In this document: positions 1-7,881 of the stretch, one piece after another
Numbering within the stretch: position 1 is the stretch's first letter
Layout of the letters: the number at the start of each line of letters is the position of its first letter
NCBI RefSeq assembly: GCF_018224925.1
Contig: NZ_JAGTUF010000003.1
Coordinates: 124,001 to 188,000 of the forward strand
Source: Magnetospirillum sulfuroxidans
GTDB lineage: Bacteria; Pseudomonadota; Alphaproteobacteria; Rhodospirillales; Magnetospirillaceae
Direction: 5' to 3'
DNA: 64,000 nt
Notes under the pieces: model-generated
The model's database searches: none
What the model was told of the DNA's origin: nothing
What the model saw: the letters and a program-made list of their open reading frames with translations, nothing else
Program-made: the position numbers and the translations under genes

Positions 1-2
1 AT

Positions 3-1517
3 CTGCGCGGCGACCGCGATCAGGTGGCACGCGACGCCAGCATCCTGCGGGAGGCTGTCAGCACGGCCATCCAGAGACTGGCTGAGATCGCCCTCGCCCA
101 GGCCGCATCCACGGCCGAGATCGGGCAGGCGCAGCGCGACCAGGAGCGATACCGGGACGCCATGCAGACCGCACAGGACCGGCTGGAGGTGCCGCTGGCG
201 GTCATTGCCGATTGGCCTGATCGCCTCCGCGGCGATTCGGACGATTTGATTCTGACCTGCCGGCAATATGCCGACGAGTGGCGCCAACATATTGCTGACC
301 GCGACCGTCAGCAGGGGATTTTCAACTCGCTGGAAGTTCAGGTGCGGGGGGCGACGGTAGCCGAGCAACAGGCTCGGACGCAGGCCGAGATCGCCGGCCG
401 ACGGCTGGAGGAGGCAAAGCAAAGCCATGCCGATTTGCTGGCTCAGCGCGCGACACTGTTCGACGGGCGTCCGACCGCCGAAATCCGCAGCGGACTCAAT
501 GCGGCGCGCCTGACCCGCAAGCAAGAGCATGAGGCGGCGTGCCAGAAAGCCGCCACAGCCGATGCCGCCGTCAGCGCCACAACGGCGAGCCTGACCATGC
601 TGGCGGGGCAATTGGCGGAGGAAAGCGCTCACCGGGACGAAGCGCTGGCCGAACGGGATCGGCAGTTGGCGGCCCAGTCCCTGCCCCTGGATCAGGCCCG
701 CGAGTTGCTGGCCGTCGATGCCGCATGGATCGAGGCGGCCGAGGAAAGGGTTGTCGCATCCGGCCAAGCCCGGCAGTCGGCGCAGGCGGTCCTTGACGAG
801 CGCAAGCGAATGGCGGCCGAGCATGAAGCGGCGGAGCGGCCGGCGCAATCGGCCGAGGACGTCGCCGCGGCCCTTGCCGCGGCGGAGGATGCCAAGGAAG
901 CAGCCAATGAACGCCAGATCGCCTGTCGGCGCGTCCTGGACGACGACCAACGCAACCGGGATCAGTTCGCCGGCCTGCAAGAGCGCATTCAGTGCCAGCG
1001 GGGGATCCATGACCGGTGGAAAACCATCTCGGATCTCATCGGTTCGGCGGATGGCGCCAAGTTCCGCAGCTTCGCCCAAGGCTTGACTCTCGATCACCTG
1101 ATCGTGCTGGCCAATCGCCACCTCGCCGATCTCACCCCACGCTATATGCTGGAACGCTCACCCGGCGGCGACCTGGACTTGCAGGTTCTTGACCGGGATA
1201 TGGGCGATGAGGTTCGCGGCGTCGGTAATCTGTCGGGCGGCGAACGCTTCCTGGTGTCGCTGGCGCTGGCACTCGGGCTTGCCGGCATGAGCGGCCATCA
1301 TGCGCTGGTCGAATCGCTCTTCATCGACGAAGGATTTGGTGCGCTCGACGCCCACAGTCTGGACATCGCCATCTCCGCCCTTGAAGTTCTCCACGCCTCG
1401 GGACGGAAAGTCGGCGTCATCTCCCATGTCCAGGCGATGGTCGACCGGATCGGAGTGCAAGTTCGCGTTACCAAGATTGGCGGAGGACTGAGCCGGGTTG
1501 ATACGGTGTCGGCATAG
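3..1517 (+). CDS. SbcC-like ATPase/exonuclease subunit, 3' part (5' end outside window)
   Basis: The frame is open from the first bases of the window, so this is the C-terminal ~504 residues of a longer protein. Most of it is Ala/Glu/Gln/Arg-rich coiled coil. The end carries an ABC-type ATPase half: signature LSGGE (about 95 residues before the stop), a Walker B segment LFIDEGFGALD, and the H-loop ISH. This arrangement (coiled coil followed by a C-terminal ATPase lobe) fits the SbcC/Rad50 family, where the partner nuclease is SbcD; together they process DNA hairpins and double-strand ends. SbcC is usually around 1000 or more residues, so roughly half is missing to the left. It ends just before recombinase and IS debris. 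A different SMC-like repair ATPase cannot be excluded because the N-terminal lobe is not visible. Confidence 0.8.
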   Translation: MRGDRDQVARDASILREAVSTAIQRLAEIALAQAASTAEIGQAQRDQERYRDAMQTAQDRLEVPLAVIADWPDRLRGDSDDLILTCRQYADEWRQHIADRDRQQGIFNSLEVQVRGATVAEQQARTQAEIAGRRLEEAKQSHADLLAQRATLFDGRPTAEIRSGLNAARLTRKQEHEAACQKAATADAAVSATTASLTMLAGQLAEESAHRDEALAERDRQLAAQSLPLDQARELLAVDAAWIEAAEERVVASGQARQSAQAVLDERKRMAAEHEAAERPAQSAEDVAAALAAAEDAKEAANERQIACRRVLDDDQRNRDQFAGLQERIQCQRGIHDRWKTISDLIGSADGAKFRSFAQGLTLDHLIVLANRHLADLTPRYMLERSPGGDLDLQVLDRDMGDEVRGVGNLSGGERFLVSLALALGLAGMSGHHALVESLFIDEGFGALDAHSLDIAISALEVLHASGRKVGVISHVQAMVDRIGVQVRVTKIGGGLSRVDTVSA

Positions 1518-1540
1518 AGACACCAAGCAGTGCAGGTCCT

Positions 1541-1825
1541 TTACCCTAATATCCGGCAATCCGTTTCCAGGAAGGCGCGCCGCTGCTCGGCCCATCCCAC
1601 AGGAAATGGCTCCAGCAGATCCGCCAGCTTCAGCCCTTTGGGCTGGCGACCGGCGAGGATGGCCTCGACGATATCCGGCGCCAGCAGGGTCAGGCGCAGC
1701 ACCTTGCTGACATAGCCACGGTCGATCTTGTCGGCCTTGGCCAGTTCGTTGATCGAGGTGTGCCGTCCGGATTCCAGTTGCCGCCGCCAGCGGAAGGCAC
1801 GGGCGACGGCACGGGTCTTGGCGCT
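1541..1825 (-). pseudogene. C-terminal fragment of a recombinase-associated HTH protein
   Basis: On the minus strand the last ~95 residues of the open frame contain an HTH-like segment (INELAKADKIDRGYVSKVLR) followed by LLAPDIVEAILAGRQPKGL. I recognise this as the C-terminal region commonly found in, or next to, phage-type serine recombinases of alphaproteobacteria. The upstream part of the frame has no similarity: it is antisense to the transposase remnant that begins at about 1840. The gene has therefore lost its N-terminal part, including any catalytic domain, and should be inactive. The exact junction is uncertain by some tens of bases. Confidence 0.6.
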
Positions 1826-1838
1826 GCCGAGTTCGCCC

Positions 1839-2285
1839 CCACCCGGCAGCGCTACGCATTGGACGGGCCGCGCCGCCGCAAAGGCCGTCGGCATCAGCTT
1901 GCGGGCGGTCCAGCGCATTTGGGACGCGCACCGCCTTCAGCCCCATCGGCTCCGCACCTTCAAGAAATCCAACGATCCCGCCTTCGCCGCGAAGGTCGAG
2001 GATGTCGTCGGCCTCTACATGGAGCCACCCTGCCATGCCGTGGTGCTGTCCATCGACGAGAAGAGCCAAATCCAGGCGCTCGACCGTACCCAGCCCGGCC
2101 TGCCGCTGAAGCCCGGCAAGTGCGCCACTATGACCCATGACTACAAGCGCAACGGCACCACCACGTTGTTTGCCGCCCTCAACATCCTCGACGGCACCGT
2201 GTTGGGGCGCTGCATGCAACAGCACCGGCATCAGGAATTCATCAAGTTCCTCAATACGGTGGAGCGTTCCGTTCCGGCGGGAAAG
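1839..2285 (+). pseudogene. IS630-family transposase fragment
   Basis: The central part of an otherwise meaningless frame has strong IS630 character: ATHWTGRAAAKAVG, an HTH end (VQRIWDAHRLQPHRL), then the DDE core start LSIDEKSQIQALDRTQPGLP and CATMTHDYKRNG, FAALNILDGTV, and HQEFIKFLNTVE. The N-terminal HTH domain is missing, and similarity stops after SVPAGK, just before the second catalytic Asp would appear. The residues on both sides of this block do not fit the family. It is a double-truncated, inactive insertion sequence. No terminal inverted repeats were found. It abuts the recombinase fragment directly. Confidence 0.8.
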
Positions 2286-2474
2286 ATCAAGCGGGGCGGT
2301 TTCGCCAAGGGCAGCGCCTCGGCGCTGCGCACCGGGCGCGGGATGACCAGTGTGGTGATGTTCATCCTGGTGCCGCAGGTCAGCTTGAAGAAGCGCCTCG
2401 ACGTGGACGGAGTTGCCGAACGATGGGCTTCGGCCCTGCCTGAGCTGATCGTCAGGAATTGGCGGTGATGGCTG

Positions 2475-2900
2475 TCAGAATAGTCTCGCATCGAATTGGA
2501 AAGGGCGCTGCGATTCGACCTGAATGTGCTGAGCATGGGGATGAAGTGGATTGATCAGGACGTTCCACTCCTCGGGCACGATGACGGACGGCACCCGTAA
2601 AATCGCGCTTCTCCCCGAGGCGAGCCACGCGTCGCCAAAGGCCCTGGCGGTTTCCATGGCTTGGGGCTGCGCGTCTTCGAATCCCACGTCACCGGTCTCG
2701 ATCGCGAATAGCCGATAATCCTCGGGCAGAAGATCAAGCGGCAGGTCGAGGTGGACACGAACCTCAAGGACGGCGAGAGCGGCTGATCCGGCGCAATACA
2801 TGACAGGCCGTCCCGGTGAATTCCAGCGCCCCCCGAACATGCGGGCACCTTCGCCGTCCAAGGCGGAATGGACCTCGCGGGCCAGTCGCCACAGACGCAT
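2475..2900 (-). CDS. RES-domain toxin (NAD-degrading), type II TA system
   Basis: The 141-residue product is a complete RES domain: WRLAREVHSALDGEGARMFG, then GGRWNSPGRPVMYCAGS with the conserved Arg, and ALAVLEVRVHL with the conserved Glu. RES toxins of Xre/ParS-RES modules degrade NAD+ and stop growth; NAD phosphorolysis or hydrolysis is known for the family, not shown here. The start codon overlaps the stop of the upstream antitoxin gene by one base (TGATG), so the two are translationally coupled. Length is slightly short for the family (often 150-230) but the core motifs are present. It lies between IS debris and a phage tail remnant, which suggests arrival by horizontal transfer. Confidence 0.88.
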   Translation of the reverse strand: MRLWRLAREVHSALDGEGARMFGGRWNSPGRPVMYCAGSAALAVLEVRVHLDLPLDLLPEDYRLFAIETGDVGFEDAQPQAMETARAFGDAWLASGRSAILRVPSVIVPEEWNVLINPLHPHAQHIQVESQRPFQFDARLF

Positions 2901-3331
2901 CAGGCCGCGATCCCATGGGCTATGCGGCCCAGAATGGTCTCGACCTCGCGGGCACCTTCTTCGGTGTCGAGCAAATCGAGCGGAATCTCATTGGCCAGCG
3001 CGGTGGTGGACCGTCGCAGCCAGCGATGCGCCTTATCCTGAGTGCCGAAGACCTCCTCGGCGATCGCCATGACGCGGGCGACCCGCATCAGCCGGTCGGA
3101 TTGATCCGTGGTCAGGGTGCCGATACGTTCCCGATGGGCCAGCGTCTTGCGCGGCAGTACGACACGATCGGTTTCCGCACGGGACAACCGCCCCGACTGC
3201 ATCAAGGCATGCACGGCACTGACCGGTAGTCCGGCCCGAACGGCGCGGATCAGGTCGAATTGACTGAGAATCGCCGCCCCGACGACTGAGGGGCCTCCGA
3301 CGACATCAATGATAGCGGTTGGTGTGGGCAT
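2900..3331 (-). CDS. Xre/MbcA/ParS (DUF2384)-type antitoxin
   Basis: The protein has 143 residues from the start at 3331, chosen because an AAGGAG ribosome binding site lies 7 bases upstream; a longer frame exists but has no such site and would run through the promoter. The C-terminal half (MAIAEEVFGTQDKAHRWLRR, then TALANEIPLDLLDTEEGARE) is the toxin-binding DUF2384 domain with the typical W-L and P-LD patterns. The N-terminal part (LIRAVRAGLPVSAVHALMQSG) matches the HTH-like domain that binds the promoter in this family. It is expected to neutralise the RES toxin encoded immediately downstream and to repress the shared promoter. Confidence 0.88.
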   Translation of the reverse strand: MPTPTAIIDVVGGPSVVGAAILSQFDLIRAVRAGLPVSAVHALMQSGRLSRAETDRVVLPRKTLAHRERIGTLTTDQSDRLMRVARVMAIAEEVFGTQDKAHRWLRRSTTALANEIPLDLLDTEEGAREVETILGRIAHGIAA

Positions 3332-3356
3332 AACTGCGCTCCTTGGCGATATGCCC

Positions 3357-3386
3357 AGTATGCGCGTGCAAATCGCCAAATTGCAA
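3357..3386 (-). promoter_or_regulatory. Promoter of the antitoxin-toxin operon
   Basis: Read on the minus strand there is a -35 element TTGCAA (3386-3381) and a -10 element CATACT (3362-3357) separated by 18 bases, 25 bases upstream of the antitoxin start. Both are close to the sigma-70 consensus. An inverted-repeat operator lies directly upstream of the -35 element. Confidence 0.6.
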
Positions 3387-3395
3387 GGGCGCGCA

Positions 3396-3437
3396 TTCTC
3401 CGCATGACGTGCGGAGAAACAGCCCAAATTCTCCGCA
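3396..3437. promoter_or_regulatory. Inverted-repeat operator with a third half-site
   Basis: TTCTCCGCA (3396-3404) and its exact complement TGCGGAGAA (3410-3418) form a perfect 9-bp inverted repeat around a 5-base spacer. The same 9-mer occurs a third time at 3429-3437. Position next to the promoter fits binding by the autoregulating Xre/ParS antitoxin; that binding is inferred. The repeats also overlap the sequence just before the divergent phage gene at 3458. Confidence 0.7.
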
Positions 3438-3457
3438 TCCAGCTCGGATACCCGCCC

Positions 3458-3886
3458 ATGCCCAGCGTCCGCGAACAGCTTCTCACCGCCCTGTTGGCTC
3501 AGTTGGAAACCATACCCGGCGCTACGGCCAAGCGGGAAGCGCTGTTGCCCGAGACGGTGCCTGCCGGTGGTCTGATCATCCTGCGCGACGGCGATCCCGG
3601 CGACCCGGAGGTTGTCCTATCGCCGGTCACCTACCTTTGGGAACACCAGAGCGAGATCGAGGTCATCCTCCAACGCGGCCAGGACGACGACAGCGCCGCC
3701 CTCGACACCTTGCTGGTGGCGGTGGGAAGCGCCCTGGCCGCCGACCGATCCCTGGGAGGGCTGGCCGAATGGCTGGATTGGGGTGCTCCCAAGACATCGG
3801 GCCTCGCCATCGACGGGGCTTCTGCCCTGCGGGGCGCCACGGTGCCCGTCACTATCCACTATTCCAGCCCCGACCCGTTGGGCTGA
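3458..3886 (+). CDS. Phage tail-completion-type / minor tail protein
   Basis: A 142-residue protein (MPSVREQLLTALLAQLETIP at the start). The pattern of a short helix, then LPAGGLIILRDGDPGDPEVV-like strands and HQSEIEVILQ, with WGAPKTSGLAI and ATVPVTIHYSSP at the end, is that of small head-tail or tail-completion proteins of long-tailed phages (acyl-CoA transferase-like in some annotations). The start at 3458 avoids reading through the operator repeats; no strong ribosome binding site is present, so its original leader may have been replaced when the TA module inserted. It is followed 18 bases later by the tail tube fragment. Confidence 0.6.
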   Translation: MPSVREQLLTALLAQLETIPGATAKREALLPETVPAGGLIILRDGDPGDPEVVLSPVTYLWEHQSEIEVILQRGQDDDSAALDTLLVAVGSALAADRSLGGLAEWLDWGAPKTSGLAIDGASALRGATVPVTIHYSSPDPLG

Positions 3887-3904
3887 TCCACAAGGAGTTC
3901 ACCG

Positions 3905-4309
3905 ATGGGCAAGACGCGCGCTTACGGCGCCGATTGCGTGCTGCTGGCCGCCTTCGAGGCGAGCTACGGCACGCTGCCGATGGACGGCTATACCCGGCTG
4001 TCGTTCAAGGAATGCAGCTTAGGCGCCGAGCGCCCGCTGGGCTACGACCCGCTGCTGGGCCAGGGCCGCGACGCCCAGGACCCGTTCTACGAGGCGATCA
4101 AGGACGAGGGCGATATCGGCGTCCCACTGGATATTCGGGCGTTGGGCTTTTGGCTCAAGGGGCTGTTTGGTGCGCCTGCCACCGCCGACAATGGGGATGG
4201 CACCTTCGACCATGTCTTCACCTCGGGCGGTACGCTGCCCAGCCTGGCCCTGGAGATCGGCCACGCCCAACTACCCCTACATCGTCCCGATCATCGGAGG
4301 GAATTGATC
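3905..4309 (+). pseudogene. Phage tail tube protein, truncated by deletion
   Basis: The first ~120 residues (MGKTRAYGADCVLLAAFEAS, then LGYDPLLGQGRDAQDPFYEA and LKGLFGAPA) look like the N-terminal half of a tail tube protein of a long-tailed phage, which normally has about 300 residues. Similarity ends near base 4263 after LALEIGH. From there another reading frame reads NYPYIVPIIGGN and stops at 4307, which looks like the true C-terminus of this or of another phage protein. The frame of the tail tube happens to stay open and runs into the next gene, making an artificial fusion. A deletion around 4263 explains this best. Confidence 0.6.
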
Positions 4310-4747
4310 ATGGCCGCCAAAATCAGTTTCCCCCATGGTAATGACTGGGGCGTCATCGGCCCCGAGAGCGACCACGATCTGCCGGTGAATTCGACCCTGG
4401 GCCACCGCTTTCAACTCGTCTATGGTGAGATCATTGATCGCTATGACGGCGTCACCGACGACGAGGTCCGCGAAATTGATGCGGCGCGCGTCGTCGAGAG
4501 GCAGGCCGGGGAACTCCAGACGGCCAGAACCGCCCTGGTTCGGCGGGTCAAATCGGAAGCGGCGCAGCGGATCGCTACCCTGGACTGGAAGGTCGAACGC
4601 GCCCGTGAGCGGGACGCCCTGAACGGCACCACAACCCTCCAGGAGGTCTATGCCGAGCGCGAGGTCATTCGGCTGGCGAGCAACCAGGCCGAAGCCGCCA
4701 TCGCCAAACTCGCCACCCAGGAAGAGATCCTGGCCTTCTCCTGGTAG
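4310..4747 (+). CDS. Hypothetical phage protein, helical
   Basis: The 145-residue product starts MAAKISFPHGNDWGVIGPES. The start at 4310 is supported by a GGAGGG ribosome binding site 8 bases upstream, although the frame is open further upstream into the tail tube remnant. The second half is mostly charged helix (LQTARTALVRRVKSEAAQRI, LASNQAEAAIAKLATQEE). I do not recognise a family. Its place between tail genes points to a phage structural or assembly role, which is inference only. Confidence 0.55.
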   Translation: MAAKISFPHGNDWGVIGPESDHDLPVNSTLGHRFQLVYGEIIDRYDGVTDDEVREIDAARVVERQAGELQTARTALVRRVKSEAAQRIATLDWKVERARERDALNGTTTLQEVYAEREVIRLASNQAEAAIAKLATQEEILAFSW

Positions 4748-4777
4748 CCCCTTCCCCCCGACCCGGAATTCAACGCC

Positions 4778-5110
4778 ATGACCGAACAATCCCCGGACAT
4801 CTGGGCGGGCGTCGCCACCCAGTATGTGGGCGCGTGGGGGCAAGCCGCCCCCATGGTCCAGATCGCCGCCATCGCCGCCACGGTGATCATCATCGCCATC
4901 CTCGCCTGGGCGTGGTCGTGGCGGCGGGAACCGCCGGATTCCTCCGGTGTTCCGGTCGAAGCCTTCGCCCATGTGGTCGAGGAGCAGGCCCGCCAGACCG
5001 AGGCGCTGCGCTCGGCGGTCGAGGGCCTGTCCGAGATCGTCCACCAGATCCGCCTGCTGCTGGAAGCCCGCACCCTGTGCCCCTATGGCGAGGACCGGCG
5101 GGATGCCTGA
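4778..5110 (+). CDS. Small single-pass membrane protein of the phage remnant
   Basis: 110 residues with one hydrophobic segment at about residues 27-47 (VQIAAIAATVIIIAILAWAW) followed by a positively charged turn (SWRRE) and a helical cytoplasmic tail. It overlaps the next gene by 8 bases. Small membrane proteins like this occur in tail regions of phages and sometimes act in lysis, but no family can be named. Confidence 0.55.
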   Translation: MTEQSPDIWAGVATQYVGAWGQAAPMVQIAAIAATVIIIAILAWAWSWRREPPDSSGVPVEAFAHVVEEQARQTEALRSAVEGLSEIVHQIRLLLEARTLCPYGEDRRDA

Positions 5111-5627
5111 TCCGCGCTTAAGCCAGGCGTTGCGCGAAGCCTACGCCGCCGCGCCCGCCGACACCGTCATCCTGCACACCCTGGAAATCTGGCACCCGAC
5201 CTTCGCCGAACCGATCCGGGTGGTCCGCGACCATGCCGACCTCACCGCCCGGTTGGAGGCGGGAGCGGCGCGGAACGGGGGGCAAAGGGTCACCTTCATC
5301 GCGCTCACCTTCGATCTCGACCTGCCCCCGGTGGACACCGGCCCGGTCCCCGAGATCGCCGTCACCCTCGACAATGTCGGCCGCGATCTCTCGGATGCGC
5401 TGGAAGCCGCGGCCATCAGCCAGGACCGGATCGAGGTCATCTACCGGCCCTTCCTCTCCACCGACCTGGAGGGGCCGCACATGGACCCGCCCATCACCCT
5501 GACCCTGGCCGAGGTCGAGGCCGATACGCTCCGCGTCACCGGCCGCGCCCGCATGCTGGATGCGGGGAACAAGTCGTTTCCGTCCATCACCTATACCGCC
5601 CGGCGCTTTCCCGGCCTGGCGCGGTAA
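5103..5627 (+). CDS. DUF1833-family phage protein
   Basis: From the start at 5103 the protein has 174 residues: MPDPRLSQALREAYAAAPAD, TVILHTLEIWHPTFAEPIRV, VTFIALTFDLDLPPVDTGPV and a C-terminal RARMLDAGNKSFPSITYTAR. This is the DUF1833 pattern, a protein of lambda-like tail clusters located between the tape measure region and the NlpC/P60 tail protein. The longer upstream frame overlaps the previous gene out of frame and is not coding. Gene order is as expected for the cluster except that the tape measure gene is missing. Confidence 0.75.
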   Translation: MPDPRLSQALREAYAAAPADTVILHTLEIWHPTFAEPIRVVRDHADLTARLEAGAARNGGQRVTFIALTFDLDLPPVDTGPVPEIAVTLDNVGRDLSDALEAAAISQDRIEVIYRPFLSTDLEGPHMDPPITLTLAEVEADTLRVTGRARMLDAGNKSFPSITYTARRFPGLAR

Positions 5628-5633
5628 CGGGGG

Positions 5634-6046
5634 TCAGGTTTCCCAGGGATTGAGGATATCGACGCCGGCCGCCGAGAAATCGGCAACGTTGCGGGTCACC
5701 ACGGTAAGGCGATGCTTCAGGGCGGTGGCGGCGATCAGGCTGTCGATGGCCGGCAGCGGCTGTTTGATCCGTGCGGTCAGGCGGCCCCATTCATCGGCGA
5801 CGGCGGATCGACCGGCAGCACTCGGCTATCGAACCAGTCGGGCAATTCGATCTCCAGCCAGGCGATGATCCGGCCACGCCGCCGTCCGTCGGCCAGTTTT
5901 TCGGCGCCCCGGCGGATTTCCCCCAGGGTCAGGGCGCTGATGAACAGCGCCTCCTGCGGCACGGTCTCGAACCACTCCACCACCTGCGGTGCCGGAGCGG
6001 GCCTGATCAGCTCGGACAGGGCGCAGGTGTCGACCAGATAGCTCAC
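5634..6046 (-). pseudogene. VapC-type PIN-domain toxin, frameshifted
   Basis: Starting at a GTG that overlaps the antitoxin stop (GTGA), the frame reads VSYLVDTCALSELIRPAPAP with the first PIN Asp, then FISALTLGEIRRGAEKL. After SRVLPVDPP (near 5800-5812) this frame runs to an early stop at 5777, but another frame continues with a convincing PIN C-terminus: ADEWGRLTARIKQPLPAIDS, LIAATALKHRLTVVTRNVAD, FSAAGVDILNPWE, stop at 5634. A one-base deletion restores the logic. The toxin is therefore probably dead, unless the shift is a sequencing error. The active protein would be a Mg-dependent RNase of the VapC family. Confidence 0.8.
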
Positions 6047-6291
6047 ACCTCGATGTCCCGCGACGGCGAGCGGTCGCGCTCGACGTCGAGGTCCACGCCG
6101 GACAGCGGCGAAGCCCGCAGGAATTCCACCAGCGACGGTTTGCGCCCCTTCAGCCGCTCGTACTCGTCCTGGGACATCACCACCGCCGTGGTGCGGCCCC
6201 GAACGGTGATCGCCTGCGGGCCTTCGGCTGCGGCGCTGCGCAGCAGCTCGCTGAACCGGGCCTTGGCGTCCTGAACCGGCCACGCGTGCAT
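6043..6291 (-). CDS. Phd/YefM-type antitoxin
   Basis: The product (82 residues from 6291) begins MHAWPVQDAKARFSELLRSA and continues AITVRGRTTAVVMSQDEYER, the hallmark of Phd/YefM antitoxins, with a C-terminal toxin-binding tail. The start at 6291 is chosen because AGGAG lies 6 bases upstream; an alternative ATG at 6297 touches that site. TGGTCAG is repeated (TGGTCAGAATGGTCAG on the minus strand, about 6303-6318), a possible operator. It overlaps the toxin remnant by 4 bases. The antitoxin appears intact while its toxin is frameshifted. Confidence 0.88.
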   Translation of the reverse strand: MHAWPVQDAKARFSELLRSAAAEGPQAITVRGRTTAVVMSQDEYERLKGRKPSLVEFLRASPLSGVDLDVERDRSPSRDIEV

Positions 6292-6332
6292 GGGCATCTC
6301 CTGACCATTCTGACCAGATGAGGATAGCGACA

Positions 6333-6806
6333 ATGACCCGCGAATGCCAGTCGCCGGTTGGCGCCCCCCATTGGGCCATCGCCTTGATCGGCCTGCCGTG
6401 GTCCGTCCACGGCGGCGAAGCCGCCAATGAACGAATTGCCGCCTCCGGCGGCAGCGGGCCGGACTCCTTCAATTGCTGGGAATTCGTCCGCATGGTCCAG
6501 GCCCGCCATTTCGGCCGCCTGCTGCCCGAGATCGGCAATCCCGAGGACATGCTGGTCATGGGCCGGACCTTCCGCGACCACCCCGAGCGTCGGCGCTGGG
6601 CCAAGGTTGAAACGCCTGCAGAGGGAGATTGCGTCCTGCTGCGCCGATCCCGCCATCCCATCCATGTGGGCGTCTGGCTCGATGTTGATGGCGGCGGCGT
6701 CCTGCATTGCGCCGAGGGCGCCGGGGTGGTGTTCCAGCGTTCGGACGCGCTCGCGCTCAACGGCTGGGCCGTCGAGGGCTTCTACCGCTTCATCGGCGAC
6801 CAGTGA
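6333..6806 (+). CDS. NlpC/P60-like phage tail peptidase
   Basis: A 157-residue protein with FNCWEFVRMVQ providing the candidate catalytic Cys and HPIHVGVWLDVDGGGVLHCA the candidate His, the order seen in NlpC/P60 domains of phage tail-tip proteins (gpK-like). Such domains are cell-wall hydrolases used during DNA injection. The start at 6333 follows GAGGA at 8 bases; an upstream ATG at 6318 is less well placed. The stop overlaps the next start (TGATG). The domain sits where gpK belongs, after the DUF1833 gene and before gpJ. Confidence 0.75.
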   Translation: MTRECQSPVGAPHWAIALIGLPWSVHGGEAANERIAASGGSGPDSFNCWEFVRMVQARHFGRLLPEIGNPEDMLVMGRTFRDHPERRRWAKVETPAEGDCVLLRRSRHPIHVGVWLDVDGGGVLHCAEGAGVVFQRSDALALNGWAVEGFYRFIGDQ

Positions 6807-7552
6807 TGACCGCCTCCATCGTCATCGTCACCAATCCGTTCGAGCCGGTGGCCAGCCGCTCGGTGCATGCGGTGGACTCAGGGATCACGGTGGGCGGCCT
6901 GTTGCAGGCTTGCGGCATTGCCGAGGAATGCTGGGCCGATGGGCCGGAAATCCTGATCGGCGGCATGGCGGTGCCGGTCGGCATCTATGCCGTCCGGGCC
7001 ATCGGCGACGGCGAAATCGTCACCGTCATTCGCTGGCCCCAGGGCGGCGGAGGCGGTTGTGGGGGCGGCAAGAACCCCATGCGGATCGTGCTGACCATCG
7101 CGGTGATGGTGGCCGCCATCTATCTGGGTCCCATGGCGGCGGCGGCCATGGGATATACCGCCGCCGCCATGGCCACCGCTGGCATCGCCCTGGCCGGCTC
7201 GATGCTGATCAATACGGTGATCCCGGCCCCCAAGCCCTCCATGCCGTCGCTCAACTGGGGTGGCAGCGGCAGCGCCCCGGCCCCCAGCCCGACCTATTCG
7301 CTCCAGGCTCAGGGCAACCAGGGCCGATTGGGCCAGCCGATCCCGGTGATTTATGGTCGCCACCTGATCTATCCCGACCTCGCCTCGGAGCCCTACCAGG
7401 ATTACGTCGGCGGCGAGCAGTACCTGTATCAACTCCACGTCATCGGCCAGGCGAACCATTGGGCGTGCAGCAACGCCGTCAACGACGATCCCTGCGAAGC
7501 GGTGGCAATACCGTTCGACGTGATGTGCCTGCACCTGCCAAGGCAGTCGTGA
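6806..7552 (+). pseudogene. gpJ-like phage host-specificity/tail-tip protein, N-terminal part only
   Basis: 248 residues remain: MTASIVIVTNPFEPVASRSV, a glycine-rich loop, a hydrophobic segment (RIVLTIAVMVAAIYLGPMAA ... GIALAGSMLINTVIPAPKPS) and QGNQGRLGQPIPVIYGRHLI, YPDLASEPY, YLYQLHVIGQ. This is the start of large tail-tip attachment proteins that normally exceed 800-1000 residues. After LHVIGQ the similarity fades and the frame ends at 7552. The remaining receptor-binding part is gone, so the protein cannot be functional. The short C-terminal tail is read-through into unrelated DNA. Confidence 0.65.
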
Positions 7553-7881
7553 ATTGGCCTTGCCCTCACTGCCAATGTGAAACGGGAATCCGCGTCAGTT
7601 AGTCTGGCCGAAGGACAAGGACAAGTTCTTCACCAGCCTCGGGGGCGAGACGCAGTTAGCCATTGCCACAACGCCTTCATTCCCGCCGGCACCTCTTACA
7701 CCCCGATGAAATCATCCGGGGGAGTCTTGGCTGTCCAAGATTTCCCCGGACATTTTTATGGCGCGCCGGAAAACGCGGCATAAGGATGAATGGGACAGCC
7801 TTTGTTCCCGTCTTTCAAGGAAGGGCGACAGATGGAAGGCTAATCCCATATCCCGTTGAGCGGAACCGATCATCGCGATCC
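7553..7881. other. Gene-free debris between phage remnant and dinG
   Basis: No convincing gene. One plus frame reads VWPKDKDKFFTSLGGETQLA near 7604-7663 and then stops, possibly a sliver of a lost phage gene. Base composition is somewhat less GC-rich than the flanks. It most likely marks the right edge of the decayed phage region. Confidence 0.4.

Noticed and set aside
3458-7552. Tailocin (headless phage tail weapon)
   Set aside because: Tape measure gene is absent and the tail tube and gpJ-like genes are truncated, so no tail could form.
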